A stretch of DNA of 64,000 nucleotides, taken from positions 1,764,096 to 1,828,095 of the forward strand of contig VUYV01000088.1 in the NCBI GenBank assembly GCA_008711295.1. The letters are read 5' to 3'. This document shows, in pieces, positions 10,883-23,986 of this stretch (its first letter is position 1; every line of letters begins with the position of its first letter). The stretch is from Anarhynchus alexandrinus (lineage: Eukaryota; Chordata; Aves; Charadriiformes; Charadriidae). The translations under genes and the position numbers were made by a program. A model generated the notes under the pieces. It saw nothing but the letters and a program-made list of their open reading frames with translations. It did not search any database and had not been told where the DNA came from.

Positions 10883-10915
10883 TTGCACAGCATTTAGCAC
10901 AGTAAGGATTTAATC
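10883..10915 (+). repeat. Possible SINE tail relic
   Basis: gtttgcacagcatttagcacagtaagg resembles the amniote SINE tail that usually reads gtacagcgcctagcacaatgggg. It is short and diverged. Confidence 0.25.
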
Positions 10916-12287
10916 TCAAATAGCTTGCAAAGACATGTATATTTATCCTTATAATCAAATGATTTGGTCATGTTTGGTCTGGACACATTGTGCAGTTACT
11001 CTTGCATGATGAACAGAAATACAGAATAAGATTTCTTCAGATTCATTATTCTGAGGATAGTCTGTACTCATGTACTCAGCACTAGCAAGGATGAATATTT
11101 TATACTTGCAAGCACTTTAATCTAACTGCACGCCTTCACTTGCTAAAATACCACATTTATGGTTCACATAAGAACTTAGCTGGTACCAAAATGTGGATAT
11201 TCAGCATGCTGCACAAGGAGCCTAATGCCTAGGGAATTTACTTAACTTCTGATGTGAAATAGCCTGCATTTTTAAATCTTACAAACTATCTCTTTCTTCA
11301 CAATTTCTAAAGAGAGAGACAAGCCAAAGGAGCTCTACATTGGTGCAAGGAGCATCTTGTTCGATGGGATCCTAAAGAATAGGTGATTATTGTGATGGGC
11401 AGCTGTTTTAAGTCCTACAGCGTGAGCATAGAGTTAGTAGAAATGTCAATATGAGCTCCATAAAGCAGAATGCCACCAGTGTTCTCATTGAGGGATAGGA
11501 AAAGGGAAATGAATTTTTGAAAATGGTCATAAATAATAAAAAATGGTTGGCCTATAACATTTTTCTTAAATTAACAAGAAGAACTTGAACCCCGTATAAA
11601 ATGCCTTGAAGAAAACCTGTCCAGTCTTGAGGGATGGGGGTTTGGATCAGGATAGATAAGTGTGTGAACGATTTTCAGACGCGCAATTTATTTCCTGTTT
11701 TGAAAGAAATTGTTTAGCCTTGAAAGGTTTGTCAGGAGCATTATCATGTTTTTAAGAGTGTTCAGGGAGTTTATCAGGAAGAAAGCAATACATTCCTAGC
11801 AGATCCCTTCCAAACTAAAATACAATTTCATAAAATATTCAGCATCTTTGTGGGCTCATAGTTATACTTATAGGAATCCATTCTCTTAGGATAAGGAACT
11901 GAATCTGTTGCATATATAATGAAGTCGTAGATAATCATGGTCATAACTGAGGGCAGAATCCATCCTTCCTTGCATGAAGCTCTTCTGGGGAACAAAAATG
12001 CAAGGAGCTCTGCAGCATGTCAGAGTTATTATTTGAATTTATGAACCAGTCACCAAACCGCAGTGCAGCTCCGGTATAGGCTAGAATAACACTCATGGCG
12101 CCTCTAAGCAGGACCTGTGAGCCACAGAGGCCTTGGTTTTGCCTATAAATACTGCCACAGCTCTTATTCCTCATCCCTTTACAGAGAACTCTCTGGGAAC
12201 CCACTGTCCTAGTCCCAGGTGCCCACCCTGGCTGGCTCAGAAAGCCTTAAATTGTCTGCCTGCAATCTGCCCAAAGAAAGGAGAGAG

Positions 12288-12288
12288 N
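12288..12288. other. Single-base assembly gap (N)
   Basis: A lone N sits between gagagag and cccaagg. Its length in the real genome is unknown. Confidence 0.7.
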
Positions 12289-12878
12289 CCCAAGGAAATC
12301 TGTGAGGGGAAAAACAGGAGCTAATGTATTTTTGTCTGGTGCTTAGTAAATGTGAGCAACTGCTCATCAGATTGGAGGCAAGGGAGTCCAGCCAGCTCCG
12401 TGCTAGACTATGACCAGATGCACAGCTTTGGGTGAATCACTTCCATTCTGTATCCTTTTCGAGTCTTTCATGTACAGATTTTTGGTCAGATCCAGCCTTC
12501 ATGACTGAAATGCCCAACTGCTGCTATTAAAAAAAAATAAATGAATGAATCTTTCCTCCCCAGTAATGTGCTGCCAACAATGTCCGTGTCACCTTAGCTG
12601 CTGTGCTGCTTCAAGGTCCAGGACTCGGGCTTTATCACCTGTGTAGGGACAGCAGTCTGGTGTCACCCATCATCCACCTCTGCTAGGGTTTTCCCCTCGA
12701 GGAAGCCGGTGGGTTTGCATCAAACCAGAGACAGACAAATAAGGGGCATACTGATTGTGCTGATGCTCAGGGGGGTTAGACTTTGGTTTGAGGACAAGTC
12801 CAAATTAATATAAGAAAACACTCATCCTGGTGTACCTGAGTAGTCAGTGAAGGAGGTGGAGGCCCTCAAACGTTTTCA

Positions 12879-13045
12879 AGTNGAAAGGAACCTTGAAAGA
12901 TCATCTGGTCCAACCTTTCATGGGAATGGGACCCTAGATTATCTAATGCCCTGTCCTATTGCCCCTTAAAAACCTCCAGCAAGGGAGATTCTACCTCCCT
13001 GGGGAGATACCTCCAGTCTTCTTGGTACTTTCCTCTTCCCACTGA
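12879..13045 (-). mobile_element. CR1 LINE 3' fragment
   Basis: The plus strand reads ggaaccttgaaagatcatctggtccaac, the reverse complement of the CR1 3' UTR. It continues through the old-type CR1 sequence (cccttaaaaacctccagcaaggg). An N at 12882 sits at the point where the terminal CR1 repeats should be, so the missing 3' tail may be an assembly artefact. It is non-coding. Confidence 0.75.
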
Positions 13046-13204
13046 CTCTGTGAGGAAGTCAGGTATTTTCTTTACTGCCTCACTATAATGCCTAAAATGC
13101 ATATCTCTCTGGGGTGTCCAAGGCTGGATCCCACTATTTTCAAGTCTTCAGAGTAAATATTGTTTCTCAGTATGAATCTGTGCTAATAAAATAGAGCTCT
13201 GGTT

Positions 13205-13248
13205 TCGTCTAGGTCCCATTGCTATTGCTGTAATACAAATAATCACAA
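13205..13248 (+). repeat. Possible SINE tail relic
   Basis: aggtcccattgctattgctgtaatacaaataat resembles the end of the amniote SINE tail (ggcgctactgtaatacaaataataa). Confidence 0.3.
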
Positions 13249-13944
13249 ACACAAGATTGAGATTCTCAGCAGGGCTTGTGAAAATAGGTTTAAGGCAGTA
13301 AAACTTATGTAAAGAATGTCAAATAAGGCAGACTGAAAATCTGTGAGGAAAATGTTGAAGTATGAGGTAAGTAGAGGTGGTAGAATGGTATAGGTAGAAA
13401 AAGACCCAAATAGTTAACTTTACAAGAGGATGACATTTGAAGATATGAAACTTTACCTACATTTCTCCCTGGCCGATCCCTTCCAATGAAGAATATAAAT
13501 CAAAAAGACCTGATATTTCTTTGTTGATAATTCAACCTTAAAGCTATCACTTTAGAAAAATTCATAAATAGGAGGGTTAGAATAAACATGTAAAGGTATC
13601 GTCACATGGAAATGGAGGTTTGTTTTGGAAGGAAATAGAAGAGTGGCATATGGAGTAACGTACAGTGAAATAATTAGATATAGCATGCTATTTTTTGAAA
13701 ACAGTGTGCTAAATTATAAAGTAAAAATTAAAACAAATTGACAGAATAATTTATTTATAGTGTAAGAAACTTATTTTCAATCCACCCATGAGTGTGTGAA
13801 GGTGGGTGCATATAGCTAAGTAGTAATGAGAAATGCTAATAATTCAAAGTAAGATAGACATGAAAGAGAGACATGAGGAGAAACCTAGAAATCCTTTAGG
13901 AAAGTCTATAGTTAGTATTCATCCACAAACTGGAAATTTTACAA

Positions 13945-13979
13945 NNNNNNNNNNNNNNNNNNNNNNNNNNNNNNNNNNN
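13945..13979. other. Assembly gap (35 N)
   Basis: This is a run of 35 N between acaa and ttgcgttacgg. Reading frames spanning it are meaningless. Confidence 0.95.
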
Positions 13980-15149
13980 TTGCGTTACGGTTACGTGTCT
14001 TCTGAACCTTTAGAAAGATCATTCCCAGTGGATCCCCAAGGGGATCAAGAGAGATATGTAGGAAGTAAAATTGCACAAAGGAGACAGACGTCATTAATCC
14101 ATCGATCTGACTGCCTGGGTCTGTCTTTCTATGCATTGCTAACTCCCTGGCAGGCTCTAGCCAGGTAGCGTAGGAAGTGCTAATGTGATCTGACTCGAGA
14201 TCAATACTAACATGGTCTTAGATGCACTGTTTGTGCTTGCCAGAGTACTAGTTTGGAGACAGTACTGGATTATGTTTTACACCTTTTTAGCATCTAACAA
14301 GCATTCTGGGCCTCTAACAGAAACCAAACACAATTAAGTATCAGAAGCGAGAGGAAGGCTGGAGGACTTGGTGATGTTGTGATAACAGAGTGAACCTTTG
14401 ACCTCTGGGTTAATAGTCTAAAACTTGCTTAAATTAGTCATGACAGAGGGCTAAATTCTGCACTGACTTTTACCCTTTAGAGCCTCATGGAAACAAGCAG
14501 GCTTGCAGGAATTCAGGCAGATCTAAAATTTGGTCTTCAAACTGAAAAGCAATTAGAAATGAATTGGGATTCTAAACACTGTTCCTGCGATCAGTTTAGA
14601 CACACAGGCACACAGCAAGTGGCACCAGTCGTGTTTGCTAGCGACCTCCGTGGGGATGCTGCGACTGCAGACTTCATCTTCCCCATCTACAAAGAGACCT
14701 ACCCAGCTGGTGCCACAACATGTCAGAAAGCAGTGTGGGGTGGTACTGCTGCTATCCACCCTCTGCGTGAGCTGTGGGTAAAGGTCTTCTGTCTCCAAAA
14801 GCGAACCCAGCTCCCTCCAAAAGTGCTAAATCTATCTGACAAACAGAAGGGTCTAAAACAACTTAGAAACATTTAGTGGCTCTAATATCTGTTCACCGCA
14901 GAGATTCAGAGTTACAGCTCCCATTCTAGCTACAGGATGCCATATAGACATCATGGTATGTAATAATTTCAGATAGCATATTTACACAGAGCCATTTAAG
15001 CTCCCTAAAGCACTTCATATGTGAGGCATAGACAAGCATTATTTCATTCACCAGCAAAATGAAACCACACATTCACCTGAAATAATCTTCTGTACTTCAA
15101 GTATGTTAATCTCTGAGCAAAAGTTTAAAAAACTAGCAGGAAAACCTAT

Positions 15150-17516
15150 GGAAGAAAGGGCTTGAAAAGTGTAGTCCACAAAAGATACAGAAACAGGTGG
15201 TGGAGGAGCCAACGAGGAGAGGTGCGCTGCTGGATCTTGTATTAACAAACAAAGAAGGACTGGTTGGGGATGTGAAGGTTGGGGGCGGTCTCAGCTGCAG
15301 TGACCATGAGATGGTGGAGTTCAGTATCCTGCATAGAAGAAGCAGGGCAATAAGTAGGATTACAACCCTGGACTTCGGGAGAGCTGATTTTGGCCTCGTC
15401 AAAGACCTACTTAAGGAAACCCATGAGTTAGGGCTCGAGAAGGTAGGGGGGTTCAAGACAGCTGGTTAATATTCAAACACCACTTCCTCCAAGCTCAAGA
15501 TTGGTGCATCCCTATGAGTAAGAAATCACGCAAAAGAGGCAGGAGACCTGCACGTATGAGCAAGGAGCTTCTGGAAAAACTCAAATGGAAGAAGGAAATC
15601 TACAGAATGTGAAAAAAGGGACTGGCCACTAGGAAGGAATATAGGAATGTTGTCAGAATATGCAGAGATGCAACAAGGAAGGCTAAGTCCTACTTGGAAT
15701 CAAATCTTGCAAGGGATGTCAAGGACAACAAGAAGGTCTTCTTCAAGTACATCAGTTGGAAAAGGAAGACTAGGGAAAATGTAAGCCCACTGCTAAATGA
15801 GGTGGGTGCCCTGGTGACAGACGATACAGAGAAGGCAGAGTTACTGAATGCCTTCTTTGCTTCAGTCTTTACTGCTAAGGCCAGCCCACAGACCCTGGAG
15901 GTAAGAGAAAAAGTCTGGAGAAAGGATGACTTTCCCTTGGTTGAAGAGGATCAGGTTAGAGATCATTTAGGCAAACTCAGCACCCACAGATCCATTGGCC
16001 CCGATGGGATGCACCCACATGTGCTGAGGGAGCTGGCAGATGTTATTTCTAAGCCGCTTTCCATCATCTTTGAAAGGTCATGGAGTACAGGAGAGGTGCC
16101 TGATGACTGGAGGAAAACCAATGTCACTCCAGTCTTCAAAAAGGGCACAAAGGAGAACCCAGGAAACTACAGTCCAGTCAGCCTCACCTCCATCCCTGGA
16201 AAGGTGATGGAACAGCTCGTTCTGGGCATCATCTCTAAGCATGTGGAGGAAAAGAAGGTTATCAGGAGTGGTGAACACAGATTCACCAAGAGGAAATGAT
16301 GCTTGACCAATCTGATAGCCTTCTACAATGGTATGACTGGTTGGGTAGATGAGGGAAGAGCAGTAGATATTGTCTACTTTGACTTCAGCAAGGGTTTTGA
16401 CACTGTCTCCCATAACATCCTCATAGGTAAGCTTAGGAAGTGTGGGTTAGATGAGTAGACAGTGACATGGATTGAGAACTGGCTGAATGGCAGAATTCAG
16501 AGGATTGTGATCAGTGGCGCAGTCTAGCTGGAGGACTGTAGCTAGCAATGTCCCCCAGGGGTCAGTACCGGGTCCAGCCTTGTTCAACATATTCATCAAC
16601 AACCTGGATGAGGGTACAGAGTGTACACTCAGCAAGTATGCTGATGACACAAAACTGGGAAGAGTGGCTGACACACCAGAAGGCTGTGCTGCCATTCAGT
16701 GGGACTTGGACAGGCTGGAGAGTTGGGTGGAAAGGAACCTAATGAAGTTCAACAAAGGAAAGTGTAGGGTCCTGCACCTGGGGAGGAATAACCCCATGCA
16801 CCAGTACAGGTTAGGGGTTGACTTGCTGGAAAGCAGCTCTGTGGAAAGGGACCTGGGAGTCCTGGTGGACAACAAGTTGACCATGAGGCAGCAATGTGGT
16901 CAAGAAAGCCAATGGTATCCTGGGGTGCATTAAAAAGAGTGCAGCCAGTAGGTCGAGGGAGGTCATCCTTCCCCTCTACTCTGCCCTGGTGAGGCCACAT
17001 CTGGAGTACTGTGTCCAGTTCTGGGCTCCCCAGTTCAAGACAAGGAAGTACTGGAGAGTCCAGCGGAGGGCTACGAAGATGATCAGGGGACTGGAGCATC
17101 TCTCTGATGAGGAAAGATTGAGACCTGGGACCTGGGTCTGTTTAGTCTGGAAAAAAAAATCAAACAGGGGAGATCTCATCAATGTTTATAAATATCTGAA
17201 GGGCATGTGTTAAGAAGATGGGGCCAGACTCTTTTCAGTGGTGCCCTGAGACAGGACAAGGGGCAACGGGCACAAAGTGGAACACAGCTAATTCCAACTG
17301 AACATGAGGAAAAACTTTACTTTGAGGGTGACAGAGCGCTGGAACAGGTTTCCCACAGAGCCTGTAGAGTGTCCTTCTCTGGAGATATTCAAAGCCCACT
17401 TGGACGCCATCCTGTGCAATCTGCCCTAGGTGAACCTGCTTTAGCAGGAGGGTTAGACTAGAAAATCTCTGAAGGTCCTTTCCAACCCCTACCATTCTGT
17501 GATTCTGTGATTACGT
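15150..17516 (+). mobile_element. CR1 LINE, long 5'-truncated copy
   Basis: About 2.4 kb of a CR1 element is present on the plus strand. It starts within the endonuclease part of ORF2, passes through the whole reverse transcriptase, and ends in the 3' UTR with ttccaacccctaccattctgtgattctgtgatt. 5' truncation and the short terminal 8-bp repeat are characteristic of CR1 insertion. It is the most complete transposon copy in the window. A deleted LTR (17632) and a second CR1 (17907) follow within 400 bp. Stops and frameshifts show that it is dead. Confidence 0.92.
15197..17213 (+). pseudogene. CR1 ORF2 pseudogene (endonuclease end and reverse transcriptase)
   Basis: The degraded frame encodes the C-terminal apurinic-type endonuclease region (LLDLVLTNKEGLVGDVK and the CSDHEMVEF motif, 15233-15330). 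The linker and reverse transcriptase follow from about 15694. Visible motifs are GPDGMHPHVLRELADV (from about 15999), DFSKGFDTVSHN (motif A, usual DFSKAFDTV, about 16381), NVPQGSVPGPALFN (about 16547) and the catalytic YADDTK (about 16638). In the intact element this protein nicks DNA and copies CR1 RNA at the nick. Here the frame is cut by stops at about 15612, 16297-16299, 16456-16458 and 16525-16527, and by frameshifts near 15470 and 16890. It cannot give a working enzyme. Confidence 0.9.
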
Positions 17517-17631
17517 GAAAGATAGATAATTTAGCTTTGTTTGCTTCTGAGTATGGGAAAAATTCATCTCCAAAGAAAAAAAATCCATCAAAATTTGTGT
17601 TGTCTCTGACAAGATTGTGTGTTTTGCTTCT

Positions 17632-17903
17632 TGTCCTGGTTTGAGGTGGAACAGACCCAATTTTCTTTTCAGTAATTTTACTTTTCGGCTAAGTCTCTCC
17701 TAACTAACCACACTTTCTGAAAGTAATTTGATATTTCTCAGACAGTCTGCTTCTAGCAATGATAAGGCCTGATGTTTATAGTTAACACCAAGGAATGGAA
17801 TGCAGAAAGGCTCTTGCTTATACTTATTGCCTTTGATCCTCATCTGTGAGCTCTTGAATCCAGTTCCTGAGTTCAGATCCTATCTGTTACGGAGTCCAGT
17901 CTG
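17632..17903 (+). mobile_element. LTR fragment, second ERVL-like family, internally deleted
   Basis: It starts TGTCCTGGTTTGAGG and matches the first 190 bp or so of the solo LTR at 46621. It then jumps to a segment matching that LTR's R/U5 region (ttgaatccagttcctg ... gagtccagtctg). The core promoter and the 3' end are missing. It stops where the CR1 copy at 17907 begins, and the rest of the LTR does not resume after that CR1. Confidence 0.7.
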
Positions 17904-17906
17904 CTA

Positions 17907-18297
17907 TGCTATGAGGACAGGCTGAGAGAATTGGGGTTGTTCAGCCTGGAGAAGAGAATGCTCCGGGGAGACCTTGTTGCTGCCTTTCAGTACTTAAAGG
18001 GGGGCTACAGGAAAGATGGAGAGGAACCCTTTATTGGGGGCTGTAGTGATAGGACAAGGGGTAATGCATTTAAACTGAAAGAGGGCAGATTTAGACTAGA
18101 TATAAGGAAGAAATTTTTTACTCTGAGGGTGGTGACACACTGGCCCAGGTTGCCCAGAGAGGTGGTAAATACCCCATCCCTGGAAACATTCAAGGTCAGG
18201 TTGGACAGGGCTCTGAGTACCTGCTCATTGCAGGGGAGCTAGTACTAGTGATCTTTAAGGTCTCTTCCAACCCAAACCATTCTATGATTCTGTGAAT
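17907..18297 (+). mobile_element. CR1 LINE 3' fragment
   Basis: This is a CR1 3' end beginning at gaggacaggctgagag. It encodes the tail of ORF2 ([21 protein letters not shown] and [16 protein letters not shown] in the frame at 17931-18242) and ends aaaccattctatgattctgtg. A short deletion removes part of the 3' UTR around 18230. It belongs to a different subfamily from the copy at 15150, judging by its ATTCTATG terminus. Confidence 0.9.
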
Positions 18298-21200
18298 TTG
18301 CCATCCCCATTGGCTGAACTCAGCTTAAATAGATCAGAGACTTGACATAGGAAATGACTTGCCAGCACTGCTTTTGTGTATGACAATGAGCTGGGAAGAA
18401 GTCTTCATTTGCCATGCTGCTAGAAAAGTGAAATCAATTCACCACCAATGGACCTTTATCAAGTACACAGACCTATCATACTGTATGCTGTGACATAAGA
18501 TGGGCAGTTTATTACCCAGAAAAACATCAGAATTAGACTCACTAGAAGTACTACATGGAAAAAAGAGCATGTGAAAATTGTCTGCTGGTTGAAACTACAT
18601 AACTGCTTATACTTCTTCTGTTTCTTCCCCTGTTATGACTGACTTCTATATCAGCACTTCTTTAATTCTTTTCTGTCAAAAAAGTTGTTACTAGAGATGC
18701 TAAGAAACGATCATGAAGCATCAATGGGTCTGAGGCAACATGGAATAGCTGTGCTGCTGTTTTTCTTTTTAACAAAGCAAAGGATGTGTTCAATTTAAAG
18801 AAGACTTATTTTTAATGTAAATAAGCAAATGCTGTACATAATCCACACAGTTCTGGAGCTTATGGATAACAAGTTTGCACAGCACAAGCAAGGCAGCTTT
18901 GTTTCTCTTTAGAGCTCAGGAAGGCGAAGGTCAGACAAATCAGAATATGGAACATTTGGTTCCTCATTGGCCTCCCTGGTGCTTTTTCCTCTCAGTGCAT
19001 TTCATTTTCTTGGCAAATGTCTGTGACATATCAGTAAGTCATTTTAACACTTCTTCATGCCCTACTATTTCAGTTTCAAGATCATTAATAAAACAGCAGC
19101 TTGGAAGGTGGCACAACAGGCATTCTAGTATGCTAGCAGGTAGGGTGGCTGTCTGATTATTTTTTTTCCCAGCTATTAGCATAGCCAGACCTCAGCCTCA
19201 TAAATAAACAGCACATAGTCTACAGAGAGTTTCATATGAAAAAAAAAATATGCACAGTATGCTGTTCACTGACTGGCTATGTGCTATTGAACCATCTATT
19301 AGAGAAACTTTACCCTGGAAATTCAGGCCTTATAATATTAAAGTTTTAAAATGAAACCCCCTCAGGCTAGCCCAGCATAAACAATTAGTTGCTCCCTGTT
19401 AAACTCCATATCCATAACAGCCCATTTTGAATGTTTCATAAGGTACACTAAGGGACATCATTAGTATGTGAATTTCTTTTACAAAGATCACAATGAGGGC
19501 TTTAGGAAGAGAATGCACATATCCAGGGAAGATTGGCAGACAGAACGTCGCAAGCTGCTCGTGCTGAGTCGATTTAGAATCATGTGAAAGCATTTGAGCC
19601 ATTTAACTCTATTTCTTTTGATCCTCAAATCTCTGCCTTCATATAATCTTATGAGTACAGTTTTCTAAACCCAATTTAATATCCTATCTTGATATTCCCC
19701 ACTGGGTCTCTGGATTATTTCTTTAACTATTTTTTTTTCTTTTCTATTTTCCTTTTTAAACTTTTATGATTTCTTTTTTTTTTTTGGTTCTAATATGAAA
19801 GCATCTGAAGTTTTTGCCTTTTAACCTCCTTGCTTCTGACACAGTTCAGGGGTAACCACCATATAGTACATTTCCTCATCTATCTTTATAGGCAAGTTTA
19901 ATGCTGCTTCTGATCAGCTTCATTGACTGCTGCATCCATGATGCTCTGCTTGAAATAGAATGAAATTCACACCAACTCCTCATTGATTCCTAGCTCAGAA
20001 TCCAACTCCAAAATTTGAAATCTAAAAAGAGTTTTGCCCCCTTTATGTACATAAATCAATTCTAGGCATCTTAACAGAAATCTTTACCTACAGATAAACC
20101 CTAGACTTACTGAAATCAATAGCTGGGATTCTAATAATGCATTGAAAATAAGATCTGGTGAGGAAGAAGTAAATTGAAACTTTGTTGCAATTAGATTGAA
20201 TTAACATCATAGCAGCACAAATCATTTAATTTCAGCTCTGCTTCTCAGTGGGAAGGATTGTGTTGGAAACAGCAGAAAAATTCAAATACTAAAAGGTTAT
20301 CGAGGTTTCCAAAATTCACATGCCTAATTATCATGAGAAAAAGCAGCTAGCGATTCTTCAAAGGACAGAACTCATTGCCAATATAAAACATGTTTGTCTT
20401 ACTCTTCATGGACACGGGTAATCACCACATCCACATGTAATATTTGAGGGCCATAATGTCAGAAACACTTATATCCTGGTCAGTTCAGTCAGGAATGGCT
20501 CCATCCAAATGCTCTGTTATGGTCTGTAACAGCGCAGATGCCCCAAAGGGAACAAAACAGTTTCTTATCAGTCACAATTCATACTTTTTCAAAGAAATCA
20601 ATATGTGATGAAATCTGATGCAGTTTATTGGTGCTACACATCGATAGAAAGCTCCAGCGATGAGCAGAGCAGAATGCAAAACATGAAGCCTCTGTCAGAT
20701 GTGGTTTTCTGTTGTGTTTATTCATCACTCACACCCACTTTAATGATTTTGAGTTTATCTACACCATGAGCAGAGCTGTAATACCAATCTAAATAGTAAT
20801 TCACAGCTTTTCCTATTTGGGGTTGAAGCTTTGTGCGGACACTTATTTCAACATAAGAGTGCCTTTATATAAATTCAGCTAAATTGGAAAGGAATCAACT
20901 TTAAGCTATATCAAAATAGGTCACTTAGACTGAAATAATAGTGTCAGCACACAGACTTAAAATAAAATAATGAAGGGTGTGAATAATAGCTGATATTTTT
21001 ATTTGGATTCCATTCAACACATAGTGTTTTATAGCAGAAGCAGCAAGTAAGGGTTATTTTTAAGATAACTGCACTGCTAGTAGGAAATAAAAAAATAGAA
21101 AAGTTTTTAAAAAAATCCTGATACTTTAGTTTTTGCAGAGTGGTGGGTAACACTGTTACATAGTCTGAACTGATGACTGGATCAACAGAAAAACGTAACA

Positions 21201-22771
21201 TTAGAAAGAAAAGAAGGCCTGAGGATCTGTAAGGGGAAAAGGGAGATTCCTGATGTGCAGCGCAAGAAGTGCAACACAAACTCACTGCAGAGATATGAGT
21301 AATTTATTTAGGCTTTACTAAGGTCCCTCTAGTCCCATTGAAAAGTAACTGCGAAATGTATATATAAATGCTGGATCTGTCCCAAGGGGTTCAATATTAA
21401 GCAAATGTTTAGTTCAGTTGTCCTCAGGAGGATTACTCTCTTCTTTGTAGTTATGACTCTGATTTGCTGAATCAGGGCCAGGAAAATGAGCATCTTTTAG
21501 AACTAAACCCTGATTAAACTAACAGAATAATAGCAAAGATCAGGCAGGCTTGGTCTGGCTATTGATCTTATTGGCTTTTATTTTCTTGCAATTTCAAGTG
21601 ATTTTTTATTTTCTCACAATTTCGGGTGACTTTTTTTTAATGACTAGAGAATGTGCTGAGAGCACATTCAACTATAGTTAGAAAGTAAATTAAATGCCTT
21701 ACAGGTTCTATATTAATTATTTTCAATGCAGTAATTTCAAAAATAGCTTTGTAATATTAGAATGCACTTTATAAATTATGCCACACAGCTTCCATATTAT
21801 AGAAAATTTTGGGAACACCAGGGTGCATATTTTTATTCCTCTGTATGCATAGATAAAAACTGACATTTCCTAAGGGAGTGCTTCAGCCAGGGCTACCGCA
21901 ACATTAAATGAGGCCGCAAATTCATAATTTATTACTCCAGCTTAAAGAAAATTCTTCAGCATCCAACATAAATCCATGATACTGCAAGTTAAAATTTCCT
22001 TTTAGTCAGTAAAGAGAAACCTTATGAAAAACAGGGTTTTTTGCTTTGTATTTATTGTTGCTTTGTCAAGTTTCATCATTATTGTCTTTTAAAAGGAGTG
22101 TTACAGAACTATCAAGTTAGCAAACAGTGATGGTTTCAATCTCAACTAGTGCAGCATTAATAAAGCCCCCTGTAAACTGTGTTGCATGATTTTACAAACA
22201 TAAAAATTGACACACAATGGATTGCTAGAATAAAATCTACCTCTTACCTAAGAGGTGGTTTGGGTTTGGGTTTTGATAGGTTTGGTGGTTTTCTTTAAAA
22301 TGCTGTAAAATTGTTGGAATTTGTGTCTGCAAGACTGATTATACTTCAGGAAAAAAGTCTATTGAGAGCAACTTCTGGTTTCATCTGTATACTGAGGAGA
22401 CTTTGATATGGTAAGAACATTTAAAATTTCTTTCTGGAAATGATCTAATTTAAGATTATTTGAGAACTGTAGAGAACAGAGGAAACTACTCTAAGTAGCA
22501 GAAAAAAAAGCAAACTAATCCTCAACTTCCAGGATTGCTGCCATCCACCTGTATGCATAAGTCTCAATCGCTCCAAGCAGGACACTTAAGATATAGAACA
22601 GAATGTTCTTAGTGTTAAGATTCAAATAAAATACCACACTAATGCTGTAGATCTGAATGGCTCCAAGTCTTTCCAGCTCTGAACATAAAACTCATTTATT
22701 TGATAAGACCTTCCCATGGAAGTGCTTTTCATCTTTCTGTTAGATTCAGAATAAAGAGAAAAGTAAAAGTG

Positions 22772-22785
22772 AAAAAAAAAAAAAA
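22772..22785. repeat. Poly-A tract (A14)
   Basis: An uninterrupted run of 14 A. There is no sign of a retrocopy upstream of it. Confidence 0.8.
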
Positions 22786-23966
22786 GTATGGTTACTTGCC
22801 ATTGTAAAATTAACCGCTTCTTTCAAAAAAAATATTTCCTAGGAACATATTCCCCTGCTATGTAATGTATTATCCAACAGGCAGGAGCAGCGGCTGTTGA
22901 AGAGCAACATATCATTGGGATATTGGTAAGCTGGTTGTAAGAGAAGAAAGAATAATACTAAAGAAATGAAGTCTGCTTAAAAGCTGGTATCAGGAAATGA
23001 AAGGCTAAAATGCTGCCTTGAGAAACTGAAGCCTGAGACTGGGAGAAGACACCTAGATCATTGAAGCCAGTTCCTTGCAGTCACGTACATTCATCGCCTC
23101 ATCCAACTTCAGCCAGCTCATGGCTATAGTTCTAAACTAAGCTATCTGTCTGTGGACTGCTACCATAAACAGAGAGATGGGAAACTGTAGTGAGGAACCA
23201 GTCTGAAATAAGATAGGTCTTGGAGCCCCAAGTTCCAAGAACTAGCACTGCAAACACATCCCCATCCAGTAAAACATATCTCAGCAACTTATAGATAACT
23301 CCAGGGCATTAGGAAAAAGATCAAAGCAGTACAAATGACAGACAGTCTGTGACACCAAAAGAAAAGGAGAGAGCATGAGTATTGCTCATATCCATATTCC
23401 TGCAATAACCAATAATTTATCAGGAGAAAACCCCAGCAGGCTCTACGAATACAGAATATACTATTATCTTTAGCTACTGCTCAGTTCTGGGATCCCACTG
23501 TTCAGAACACTTTAATAATGCCTGAAATAGAGAAAAATCTAGTGCTGATCATCACATATAATATAGTAAACATACATATGTACAGTAAAGATATATATAA
23601 AAGTACACTATATGATAGAGTGAATCAAATTATAATTTTTATTCTGCTAGTTGTGGGGAAAACTCATTATAATAAAGAGGAGGAAGGAGAAGAATAGGAA
23701 AATATTCAACTTGTTTGACAAGTGCATTTTTTTACTGACAAAAACAGGTAGAGCTAAATAAAAATAAGAATTCCTTTCCTGGAGAAAAAAATCCATTATA
23801 ACAACACTTAAGGCTTTTTGTTCATTTCTGCCTGAAAGACAATGACAAGGTGAAATACAGAAGTTCTCAGCAAAACAAAATGTTAAATGTGAATTATTTT
23901 ATTTTCTGTGAGGTGTTTGCTCTGAGCCAGTTCAGCATCAAACATCATCACCTGTGACTCTGCATA

Positions 23967-23986
23967 GCGTGCTGGGAGTTGTGGTT
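23967..23986 (-). promoter_or_regulatory. ZNF143/Staf-like motif
   Basis: gcgtgctgggagttgtggtt closely matches the reverse complement of the ACTACAATTCCCAGCATGC motif bound by ZNF143 and THAP11. The flanking 100 bp is richer in GC than the neighbourhood. The motif can also sit in old repeats, so function is not implied. Confidence 0.35.

Larger units (their letters stand above)
8809..12878. other. Gene-free unique sequence
   Basis: No coding exon was recognised. Homopolymer tracts occur at about 9251-9260 (A) and 9650-9661 (T). A weak SINE-tail match lies near 10885-10915 (gcacagcatttagcacagtaagg). A single N at 12288 marks an assembly join inside otherwise ordinary sequence. Confidence 0.5.
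13046..15149. other. Gene-free sequence with assembly gap
   Basis: This holds a weak SINE-tail match at 13205-13245 and a 35-base run of N at 13945-13979. The 129-codon frame at 14487-14876 resembles no known protein. A weak MIR-like match on the minus strand lies at about 15005-15062. Confidence 0.5.

Noticed and set aside
13833..14168. 111-codon frame across the N run
   Set aside because: About 12 codons are unknown, so the frame is not supported.
15133..17495. Minus-strand frames of 60-116 codons under the CR1 copy
   Set aside because: They are shadows of the plus-strand CR1 coding region.
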